Shown here: one piece after another, positions 14,300-20,536 of the stretch
Layout of the letters: each line of letters starts with the position of its first letter
How positions within the stretch are numbered: position 1 is the stretch's first letter
Virus record (IMG/VR): IMGVR_UViG_3300027899_000421
Span: 1-35,058 of that record
Length of the DNA: 35,058 nt
Direction: 5' to 3' (one strand)
Source of the DNA: a virus
Notes under the pieces: model-generated
Told to the model about the DNA's origin: nothing
Seen by the model: the letters and a program-made list of their open reading frames with translations, nothing else
The model's database searches: none
Program-made: the position numbers and the translations under genes

Positions 14300-15328
14300 T
14301 TATTTAGATTGTTTTATGGTAATAGTGTTAGTAGTACTATCAGAATTCTGCGTTTTAACTATTTGACCATCTTGGATAATTGTAATATTATAACCTCGAT
14401 CCTTGTTGATTAATACTGTAGCGTTCTGCGTAATAGATCTAGTTATTTGCCAATAAGTTGTCTTATCAAACACATATGTTTTAGTACCTGAATTATATCC
14501 TGCTCCAAATGTGTCCATAAGTGCATCATCAAATGCATTAGACAAATAATCTACATTTAATTCATTAATATCTAATTCATCAAATTTTGCATATGGATCT
14601 ACCCATACTCTAACCTCTAATGCATTCTTATCTAATTCAGAAAAACTTAATGCATCACTTGACGCTTTACTATCTTCTATTAATTGTTTCAATATTTCTT
14701 TTGGTGGTTTCACAATCAACATATTGTCAATCATGGATTCAGATAGATTTAATATTGTAGGGGTAGAAGGTTTAGTTTCTGAATTGGTTGTGAATGTTGC
14801 TTGGAATGGTTTATTTAATAATACTATTCCAGCCGTCGTTAACACATCAATTGCTCCAACTGAACCGTCGGGATTGGGCAATAAGATAACTAATGACTGA
14901 CCTATTTCGTCAACAGTCATGGTGAATGCGGTACCTCGAACGGCTACGGTAGCAGTAGGAGTATTGATTGACACATTTTTACTATTGTTGTGGGCAATAT
15001 TACCAGACGCGTAACGTACAGTTCCTAATGCTACCTTTAGAGCAAGTTTACCTGCGCCCTTAGATTTAGCGTCATATACAAAATCATCAATGGTTAGTTT
15101 AGAATGTTCTGTGACACGGACTTTAGTATCATCTTGAAATGTAATCCCAATGACGCCGTTTCCAGTACTAACATTGTCCATAGACTCGATGCCAACATTT
15201 AAGCCAGCATCGATCTTGGATTTTTGTCGCTGAATCTCACCTAATCCCTTTTCCTCCGTGATCTTACCGATCGCGGCGTAAGAACTAGTGCTGAGTAATA
15301 GTAGTACTAGTGCCAGTACCCGTAACAT
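14300..15328 (-). CDS. Periplasmic FecR-domain protein (342 aa)
   Basis: After a signal peptide (MLRVLALVLLLLSTSSYA), the protein carries a FecR domain at about residues 45-160: ITFQDDTKVRVTEHSKLTID, then GTVRYASGNIA and SINTPTATVAVRGTAFT. Unlike classical FecR sigma regulators, it has no cytoplasmic anti-sigma part or membrane helix, so it is likely soluble in the periplasm or secreted. The remaining 180 residues are Thr/Ser/Asp-rich with no known fold. It overlaps the curlin-like gene by 44 nt and precedes the nuclease and CHASE2-cyclase genes. It may be a partner or ligand of the CHASE2 sensor. Confidence 0.9.
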   Translation of the reverse strand: MLRVLALVLLLLSTSSYAAIGKITEEKGLGEIQRQKSKIDAGLNVGIESMDNVSTGNGVIGITFQDDTKVRVTEHSKLTIDDFVYDAKSKGAGKLALKVALGTVRYASGNIAHNNSKNVSINTPTATVAVRGTAFTMTVDEIGQSLVILLPNPDGSVGAIDVLTTAGIVLLNKPFQATFTTNSETKPSTPTILNLSESMIDNMLIVKPPKEILKQLIEDSKASSDALSFSELDKNALEVRVWVDPYAKFDELDINELNVDYLSNAFDDALMDTFGAGYNSGTKTYVFDKTTYWQITRSITQNATVLINKDRGYNITIIQDGQIVKTQNSDSTTNTITIKQSK

Positions 15329-15992
15329 TGAGTATCACGCTGTTAGGATTGGTAGTACCATTTTGAAGTACTGATAATGAGTTATTTGAACCAATAATAC
15401 TAGTTTGAATATTATGACCACCAGTTTGTGATGTGCCATTAGCACCAATCTGGGTTGTAGTAATAGTATTTGAACTACCAGTCACAGTAAATGCGTTGGT
15501 TGTATTCTTACTATTAATATTATTTGTCATCGCATTTGAACCACCAGTAATAGTTGCCAAGAAATTATAATTTCCAGCATCATTTGTGGTACCAATGTTT
15601 AACCCAGTCGTATTATTGTCACCAGTAACTGATAAGTTTAATGTACCAGAACTAGTACCCATATTACCCATGTTCAAATTAGTAGTATTTGAGTTACCGT
15701 CTTGACTAAGTGTTGCAGTAGAATTACCACCAATAAAATTACCAGTGATGGAGTTATTCATACCATTTTGGTCAATAGTTAAACTCATACTATTTCCGTC
15801 AATAACAAATGAAGGACTGCTAATATCTGCACTATCTCCCACTTGGTTATTAGAACCTGTTTGTGTAATACTGACTGTTGAATTGTCAGCATTCGTTTGG
15901 TCAATATAGACTGAGTTACCGCCTGAATCAACCGCCAATGCACTACTACTTAATAACGAAGCCATAATGAAAGTAATTAGTTTACGTTTCAT
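15285..15992 (-). CDS. Curlin-repeat secreted protein (CsgA/CsgB-like)
   Basis: A signal peptide (MKRKLITFIMASLLSSSALA) is followed by about 215 residues of Asn/Ser/Thr/Gly-rich imperfect repeats, each about 22-25 residues. Units such as NSTVSITQTGSNNQV, NSMSLTIDQNGMNNSI and NSTATLSQDGNSN follow the curlin pattern S-x5-Q-x-G-x-x-N of amyloid subunits CsgA and CsgB. At least five units are recognisable. It lies 6 nt downstream of csgG, so it is the obvious candidate substrate of the CsgG/CsgF pore, possibly forming extracellular amyloid-like fibres. The later repeats are degenerate, so fibre formation is not certain. Confidence 0.85.
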   Translation of the reverse strand: MKRKLITFIMASLLSSSALAVDSGGNSVYIDQTNADNSTVSITQTGSNNQVGDSADISSPSFVIDGNSMSLTIDQNGMNNSITGNFIGGNSTATLSQDGNSNTTNLNMGNMGTSSGTLNLSVTGDNNTTGLNIGTTNDAGNYNFLATITGGSNAMTNNINSKNTTNAFTVTGSSNTITTTQIGANGTSQTGGHNIQTSIIGSNNSLSVLQNGTTNPNSVILNVTGTGTSTTITQH

Positions 15993-15998
15993 TGCCTC

Positions 15999-16772
15999 TT
16001 ACTCCTCTTGTTTAAATTTCCAAATACCTTTTTTTGAACCTTGATATATCATTTCCTCAACTGCATTATCAATTGCAGATTTCAAAGCATAAACACCTGG
16101 TTCATTTGAAGTTACACCAAATTCACTCTCAAAGTTTTTAGTACCACTATCATAAAACTTAAATACTGCTACTGATTCTGCAACACTAAGAATTTTCTTC
16201 TCAGAGTTTACGGTCAGCAATACTTCTCCAGTACTAACACTTACAACTCGAATACTTACCGTCACCATATCTTCTTGGTATTGGGTGTTAGGGCCAATAC
16301 CTAAATATCTTACACCAAATCCACCAGTCTTAACATTGGTGTCATATGAAACTATAGCACCTTCAATCAACATTCCTGCATATAAAACAGTTCTTAATGG
16401 AGTTACATCTCTTACTTCTTCTCTTGCAGATCTAATTAGTTGTCTTTCTTTTAAAAGATTGTCAAGACTGACTCTTTCTACAACTCTAAACCATTTTCCA
16501 TCACCTACATCTTGTAATGATTTAAGTAATAATGTTTCTCCGCCCTGTGTTACTGCCGATGATAACTTAGCAATTTGACCACCATCTTTTCTTTGCCCAG
16601 TCTTATCAGTAAATGAATATACACCAACAACTATTTTACCACCTGCGGGTTCAGGTATTACCCGTTTAGTTTTGGTTAAACCGGATGCTTCAGGTTGATC
16701 CTGTTGAAATTTTACAGGTGTACCAACACAACCACTTAAGCATAACAATAAGAATAATACTATTAATCTCAT
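15999..16772 (-). CDS. csgG: CsgG-like outer-membrane secretion pore lipoprotein
   Basis: CsgG forms a nonameric outer-membrane channel that exports curli subunits. The lipobox LCLSGC is at residues 10-15, giving a lipidated Cys. The body matches CsgG throughout: GKIVVGVYSFTDKTGQ, LDNLLKERQLIRSARE, the barrel segment SYDTNVKTGGFGVRYLGIGP with NTQYQ, RVVSVSTGEVLLTVNSEKKI and TSNEPGVYALKSAI. In the constriction loop the residues aligned with E. coli Tyr51, Asn55 and Phe56 appear to be Gly, Lys and Leu, so the eyelet would differ. The length (257 aa) is near the normal 277. It follows csgF by one base. Confidence 0.93.
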   Translation of the reverse strand: MRLIVLFLLLCLSGCVGTPVKFQQDQPEASGLTKTKRVIPEPAGGKIVVGVYSFTDKTGQRKDGGQIAKLSSAVTQGGETLLLKSLQDVGDGKWFRVVERVSLDNLLKERQLIRSAREEVRDVTPLRTVLYAGMLIEGAIVSYDTNVKTGGFGVRYLGIGPNTQYQEDMVTVSIRVVSVSTGEVLLTVNSEKKILSVAESVAVFKFYDSGTKNFESEFGVTSNEPGVYALKSAIDNAVEEMIYQGSKKGIWKFKQEE

Positions 16773-16773
16773 A

Positions 16774-17214
16774 TTAAAACTTAAATTGTCCTATGGGAAT
16801 CTGTACTTGAGTAATATTACCATCAACATCAGTTACAGTTAGTGATACCATATCCGCAACTTTTGTATATTGAATTGTATTGCCTTCAATAGTTACTGTT
16901 CCAGAATCCTTAGGATTTTCGCCAAATAAATTGTTAACTAATTGTGTAGACAATTGAGCATAAACTCTGCTCTCAAAGTTATTAAGAAACTTCTGCAAAT
17001 TAGTATTCTTAGATGCAGCGGCAGCGTCTTTAGCATCTTGTAAGCGTTTAGATTCTATTGATTGTTTACGAGAGGTCTCAGTATTCTCAATTGTCTGAAT
17101 ATGAGATGAATATCCTATCCCACTAAAGGAAGGACTTTTGAATGCAAAATCTAATTCAGCTGCGTGCGCATTACTGATCAGTAGTAGACTTACTATTATT
17201 ATTTTTGTGAACAT
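16774..17214 (-). CDS. csgF: CsgF-like curli assembly factor
   Basis: CsgF binds the outside of the CsgG pore and inserts its N-terminus into the channel. After the signal peptide (MFTKIIIVSLLLISNAHA), the mature start AELDFAFKSPSFSGIGYSSH matches the conserved CsgF pore-plugging segment (FxFxNPxF in E. coli). The Ala/Lys-rich linker is followed by a helix (FLNNFESRVYAQLSTQLVNN) and a beta-rich C-terminus (VSLTVTDVDGNITQVQIPIG), as in CsgF. At 146 aa it is close to the E. coli length of 138. It overlaps the preceding membrane-protein gene by 44 nt. No csgE is seen nearby. Confidence 0.92.
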   Translation of the reverse strand: MFTKIIIVSLLLISNAHAAELDFAFKSPSFSGIGYSSHIQTIENTETSRKQSIESKRLQDAKDAAAASKNTNLQKFLNNFESRVYAQLSTQLVNNLFGENPKDSGTVTIEGNTIQYTKVADMVSLTVTDVDGNITQVQIPIGQFKF

Positions 17215-17455
17215 TGTTGTTTTCCTGATCTCTCAAAGATAAAATAACATTCACTTTTTGATTAAGCCTAATTAGATCGTTATCGAGCATTCTAATACGA
17301 TCTATCAACTCAATTAATACTTTATTTGATTCACCTATAACTGGATCTATGTCTTCCGTTACCCACTTCCAAATGTAATATACAAAATACCCAAGTCCAC
17401 CAGCTGCTATAATTGGAAAGCCATACTTATTAATTGCTTCTACTAATTCTTGCAT
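17171..17455 (-). CDS. Small single-TM membrane protein, paralogue A (94 aa)
   Basis: I start it at the ATG at 17455, with GGGAAGG 7 nt upstream and a TAATG overlap with the preceding gene; an upstream in-frame start at 17470 is less likely. The sequence opens MQELVEAINKYGFPIIAAGG, continues with one membrane helix (LGYFVYYIWKWVT), then an amphipathic segment LIDRIRMLDNDLIRLNQKVN and an Asn-rich tail. It is visibly similar to the protein at 17631, so the two are paralogues. The position directly upstream of csgF suggests a shared function, perhaps a holin-like or pore-associated inner-membrane partner. Confidence 0.8.
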   Translation of the reverse strand: MQELVEAINKYGFPIIAAGGLGYFVYYIWKWVTEDIDPVIGESNKVLIELIDRIRMLDNDLIRLNQKVNVILSLRDQENNNVHKNNNSKSTTDQ

Positions 17456-17631
17456 TAATCGCCTTCCCAAATTTGTTTGGGTGGTTGTTTCTTAAATGTA
17501 ATTACACCATCTACTATTTCTGCTTTAAATAGATCGCCATCTTTTAAATTTATTTTATCAGCAATTAATTCATGATCCATTTGAATAGAACCATCTTCTA
17601 ATAATCTAAAATAGTAATCTATAAATCTCAT
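17455..17631 (-). CDS. Small AbrB/SpoVT-like protein (58 aa)
   Basis: A frame from ATG at 17631 to TAA at 17455-17457 encodes 58 residues. It overlaps both neighbouring genes by one base (TAATG at each end), strong evidence for a real gene. The stretch DGSIQMDHELIADKINLKDG followed by DLFKAEIVDGVITFKKQ resembles the swapped-hairpin AbrB/SpoVT fold of small DNA-binding regulators and antitoxins. The match is by pattern only. It lies between the two paralogous membrane proteins; it may regulate the block or be a structural coupling peptide. Confidence 0.65.
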   Translation of the reverse strand: MRFIDYYFRLLEDGSIQMDHELIADKINLKDGDLFKAEIVDGVITFKKQPPKQIWEGD

Positions 17632-17906
17632 TAGTCTCTCCTTGCGTCAGATTGCTCTGCTCTTGCAATTCGATCTAAATCTGGTGGAATACCTAAAGCA
17701 TGGGATACTTTAGTATCAATACGAATTACATCATGGTTCATTGCTGCAACACGTCTATCTAAGGCTTTAATGATTCCACTCATTCCTCTAACCCCGCCGG
17801 TTACACCTTCTAATATGAACTTAATAGTTAGGAATACAAAGTAGCCTGCTGCGCATGCTCCGGCAATGGGAAAACCCACATCTCCTATTAAACTTAATAT
17901 GTCCAT
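17631..17906 (-). CDS. Small single-TM membrane protein, paralogue B (91 aa)
   Basis: The protein begins MDILSLIGDVGFPIAGACAA, with a membrane helix through GYFVFLTIKFILEGV, then a soluble helix containing IIKALDRRVAAMNHDVIRID and a basic/acidic tail. The shared pattern GFPI-(A/G)-rich-GYFV followed by a D-x-x-IRxD/LN helix identifies it as a paralogue of the protein at 17171. No ribosome site is visible; a TATAAATA box lies 4 nt upstream of the start. It opens the secretion block. A holin-like or pore-associated role is inference. Confidence 0.78.
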   Translation of the reverse strand: MDILSLIGDVGFPIAGACAAGYFVFLTIKFILEGVTGGVRGMSGIIKALDRRVAAMNHDVIRIDTKVSHALGIPPDLDRIARAEQSDARRD

Positions 17907-17910
17907 GTAT

Positions 17911-17918
17911 TATTTATA
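17911..17918 (-). promoter_or_regulatory. Possible T4-like late promoter box upstream of the curli-like block
   Basis: TATAAATA matches the T4 late promoter octamer and lies in the 20-nt gap between the coiled-coil membrane protein (stop 17927) and the 91-aa gene (ATG 17906). Because only 4 nt separate box and ATG, the first gene would be leaderless, but csgF, csgG and later genes would be transcribed late. Confidence 0.35.
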
Positions 17919-17926
17919 CTGGGGTG

Positions 17927-18997
17927 TCATTCAGGGGTGATTCTTCTTCCTACAGAATCATATTCTATTACTTTACCCGATTTAGTTAGTTCTATTTCTG
18001 TTGTATTAATAGAAATAGTTGGCTTTTGAATTTGTTCTATTTCTTCTTCAATAGTTTTAGATGCATCATATTCCCGTTCTGCTTCGGCTCTAGCATCATC
18101 TAAATTAAATTTAGGATCCCATTCTGATTTTGCAGGTTCTTCATTTAGTTCTTCAAAGAAGTCATCCCATATTATTTGATCCATATCCTCTTCAGTCCAT
18201 TCTCCATATGGATTAGTATCTGAATCTGGTTCTTCTTCTTTACTAATATGTTTGAGAGACCAGTTAGCAGCTACAAGCATTAGAACGGCAAGTGGATCGA
18301 ATACAGATACAATCATTAGGATAACAATCCTGACGGCCTTCTCTAGGAAGGATTGATCTAGATTGTCACCATAGATTAAAGCAGCAATATACTTAATTGG
18401 TCCTACTTCTGCTTCGACTTTCCTGAGCGTACTTGCGATTGGGGCTCTTTCTTCGTTGAGCTTACTGATTTCGCTTTGACTGGCTTGGATTGTGCGGTAG
18501 AGTTCTTTACGCTCTCTGGCTTGGGACTTTCTGATAGAGACGGATCTTCCCACCCCCTTGTCGGTTGTGTCGTTAGCGGTTCTGGCAATGGTTTGATCCA
18601 CTTGAGAATTAAGTTGAGTAATTGTTTTACGTGCTTCACTAATAGTCTCCTTTTCAGTTTTAATTTTTTCGTCGATTAATGCAACCTTAGCTGCAACATC
18701 TCCTGTTGGTACTGCTTGATCCAAATGAGCCTTAGATAGGTAACCAAAGATACCCATACTTGTAAGAGTCATAAGAATAATTAGCGCCACCATGAAATAA
18801 GACTTCATCATGATTGGTACTTCTTTCCAATTCCTATATAACCAGGAGGCCACAACAAGTTTTGCAACTTCTAGGGTGCCACCCATGATAACAATTGGAA
18901 TAATTGCGGCTGAGAATATTGCCGCAAGACCAGCAATAGAATAGTAAGCCGCAACTGCCGATAAAGTCAGCGCGGTAACAAACATTAAGTATATCAT
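17927..18997 (-). CDS. Conserved phage membrane protein with coiled coil (356 aa)
   Basis: I place the start at the ATG at 18997, which has GGAAGG upstream and an ATGA overlap with the preceding gene; the ATG at 19027 lies inside that gene. Two N-terminal hydrophobic helices (MIYLMFVTALTLSAVAAYYS, then FSAAIIPIVIMGGTLEVAKL) precede a third (MVALIILMTLTSMGIFGYL). Next comes an extended coiled coil (about residues 90-205), a fourth helix (ILMIVSVFDPLAVLMLVAAN) and an acidic cytoplasmic tail. The architecture is familiar from uncharacterised marine T4-like phage proteins. It may scaffold envelope complexes. It directly precedes the secretion block. Confidence 0.82.
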   Translation of the reverse strand: MIYLMFVTALTLSAVAAYYSIAGLAAIFSAAIIPIVIMGGTLEVAKLVVASWLYRNWKEVPIMMKSYFMVALIILMTLTSMGIFGYLSKAHLDQAVPTGDVAAKVALIDEKIKTEKETISEARKTITQLNSQVDQTIARTANDTTDKGVGRSVSIRKSQARERKELYRTIQASQSEISKLNEERAPIASTLRKVEAEVGPIKYIAALIYGDNLDQSFLEKAVRIVILMIVSVFDPLAVLMLVAANWSLKHISKEEEPDSDTNPYGEWTEEDMDQIIWDDFFEELNEEPAKSEWDPKFNLDDARAEAEREYDASKTIEEEIEQIQKPTISINTTEIELTKSGKVIEYDSVGRRITPE

Positions 18998-19740
18998 TTT
19001 ATTTCCTTCCAGTAGATAATTTCCCATCTACCATCATAGTGTTCAACTAAAGCAGAACATGATTCTACCCAGTCTCCATCGTTCATATAGATTATACCAT
19101 TTACTGTTTTAATCTCTGGTGTATGGATATGACCGCAAATTACTCCGTCAAACCCACGTCTTTCAGCATACTTTGTAATATTTTCTTCAAACTTAAATAC
19201 AAACCCGATAGCACCTTTAACTTTATGCTTTAGGTACTTACTTAAACTCCAATACCCAAATCCCATTTTGTGTCTGATAAAATTATATCGATTATTAATC
19301 CATAATGCAACATCATATGCCTTATCGCCTAATAACCCAATCCATGGTGCTAATGTAGATATCCCGTCAAACAAATCTCCATGTGTAATCAACAATCTAT
19401 TACCATCAATATCTCTGTATTCAGCTTGGTTACATAATTTAATATTACCAAGAGAAAACTGGTTAACAAATGGTCTTAAAAATTCGTCATGATTGCCGGT
19501 AACATATGTTACTTTTACACCGTGTTTACTATATCCAAGAACCTTACGAATAACATTAGTGTGCGACTGCTTCCACTTAAACTTGTTTTGCTTAATCTTC
19601 CAACCATCAATAATATCTCCTATTAGAAATAGGTTATCACACATATGGTTCTTTAAAAAGTTATTAAGCAAATCCGCTTTAGTGTCATTTGTGCCTAAAT
19701 GCAAATCTGATATACAAATTGTCTTATACTTGGTTGTCAA
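18994..19740 (-). CDS. Calcineurin-like phosphoesterase, LpxH-like
   Basis: All metallophosphoesterase motifs are present: ISDLHLGTND (residues 9-18), LIGDIIDGW (about 40), VTGNHDEFL (about 80), a LITHGDLFDG block (about 115) and the C-terminal GVICGHIHTPE (about 200). Spacing and the DGW/HIHTPE variants match the LpxH/UDP-2,3-diacylglucosamine hydrolase branch of lipid A synthesis, though substrate cannot be fixed from motifs. The length (248 aa) fits. The start is TTG at 19740, overlapping the preceding gene by 17 nt, with GGAG upstream; no ATG is available. It could modify host lipid A or nucleotides during infection. Confidence 0.85.
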   Translation of the reverse strand: MTTKYKTICISDLHLGTNDTKADLLNNFLKNHMCDNLFLIGDIIDGWKIKQNKFKWKQSHTNVIRKVLGYSKHGVKVTYVTGNHDEFLRPFVNQFSLGNIKLCNQAEYRDIDGNRLLITHGDLFDGISTLAPWIGLLGDKAYDVALWINNRYNFIRHKMGFGYWSLSKYLKHKVKGAIGFVFKFEENITKYAERRGFDGVICGHIHTPEIKTVNGIIYMNDGDWVESCSALVEHYDGRWEIIYWKEIK

Positions 19741-20131
19741 TTTTTACATGGCTCCAGTGTACACGACAATTAATGATACCATTGTACCATTCATTTGGAT
19801 TTTCTAATACTCGCTTGTCAAACTGTTCACGAGCTTCCAAATAATTTGCTGTGCCTTTATTCAGACAATAGTAAAGGATCTCTCGTTTGAAAGCTTCTTT
19901 ACCCAATAATTCTATATCATTTTTTAATTCAACGGAGGATGACCAATAGTCTCTCCAATCTGATTCAACGGTAAAACGTTTCTTTTTACCTTTTACTTGT
20001 TTGGTCTTTTTTGATTTTGTAGTTTTTAACCCTATATACTTTTTATTTGTTTGAATGTTTGTTATTAAATATACAAAGGCCAAATATTTAGGGTCAATTT
20101 CTTCTACTGGTTGGTTATTATAATACCACAT
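19724..20131 (-). CDS. GIY-YIG-like putative endonuclease (135 aa)
   Basis: The N-terminal region reads FVYLITNIQTNKKYIGLK, a (G)IY...YIG arrangement typical of GIY-YIG nucleases, followed by a Lys-rich segment (KKTKQVKGKKKRFTVESDWR) and a conserved helix (LLGKEAFKREILYYC, then LEAREQF). The catalytic Arg and Glu positions are plausible (WRDYW, EAREQ) but I cannot align them securely. It is short and free-standing, like phage-borne GIY-YIG proteins that act as homing-type or repair nucleases. It overlaps the zinc-ribbon gene by one base and the LpxH-like gene by 17 nt. Confidence 0.7.
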   Translation of the reverse strand: MWYYNNQPVEEIDPKYLAFVYLITNIQTNKKYIGLKTTKSKKTKQVKGKKKRFTVESDWRDYWSSSVELKNDIELLGKEAFKREILYYCLNKGTANYLEAREQFDKRVLENPNEWYNGIINCRVHWSHVKIDNQV

Positions 20132-20277
20132 TAGTTGTTGTCATAATCCTCTTCCTCATAGATATCGCCCCCACATACTGGGCAATATACTATATCAGAT
20201 GCAGTGATATCCTCATCTTTTACTGTTATCTTACCATGCGCATCGCAATGATCGCATTCGAAATATCTAATTGCCAT
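20131..20277 (-). CDS. Small zinc-ribbon-like protein (48 aa)
   Basis: A short frame from ATG at 20277 to TAA at 20131-20133 encodes 48 residues. Two cysteine pairs, FECDHC near residue 8-11 and YCPVCGGD near residue 32-35, form a CxxC-x20-CxxC zinc ribbon, followed by an acidic tail (EEEDYDNN). It overlaps both neighbours (11 nt with the 89-aa gene and one base with the GIY-YIG-like gene), which supports it. It may bind nucleic acid or a transcription partner; function unknown. Confidence 0.8.
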   Translation of the reverse strand: MAIRYFECDHCDAHGKITVKDEDITASDIVYCPVCGGDIYEEEDYDNN

Positions 20278-20536
20278 TTGCTATTTCCCGTAATTTAATA
20301 TTTAAAACAAAATTTTCAACAACCAACTTTGTTATAGTGGCAATCATAATTTCTCGTTCATCTACTGTATATTTATCAAACTGGTTAACTACACTCATTG
20401 CAATAAGTTTATATGAATCTTCTTCAGAAACATGCAACATACCCCAATCAATAGTATCTTCACTTTCTATTTCTTGAGCCAATTTAGCAATGCGTTCAAT
20501 ATAAACTTGTACAGCTGCGGTAGAATTTTCGTACAT
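20267..20536 (-). CDS. Small helical hypothetical protein (89 aa)
   Basis: An all-helical, acidic protein of 89 residues beginning MYENSTAAVQVYIERIAKLA, with no membrane helix or recognised domain. Its start overlaps the nrdB stop by one base (TAATG), so it is translated with the ribonucleotide reductase genes. It could be a small partner of NrdAB, but there is no direct evidence. Short proteins follow nrdB in many T4-like phages. Confidence 0.65.
   Translation of the reverse strand: MYENSTAAVQVYIERIAKLAQEIESEDTIDWGMLHVSEEDSYKLIAMSVVNQFDKYTVDEREIMIATITKLVVENFVLNIKLREIANGN

Noticed and set aside
14300-15328. FecR protein as a sigma-factor regulator
   Set aside because: It has no cytoplasmic anti-sigma segment or membrane helix, and no ECF sigma or TonB receptor gene is nearby.
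10717-17906. Possibility that the curli-like block is a bacterial fragment joined by misassembly
   Set aside because: It shares strand, overlap style and spacing with the flanking phage genes, and a strong phage promoter begins at the base adjoining its last stop codon. Read coverage would still be needed to exclude it fully.
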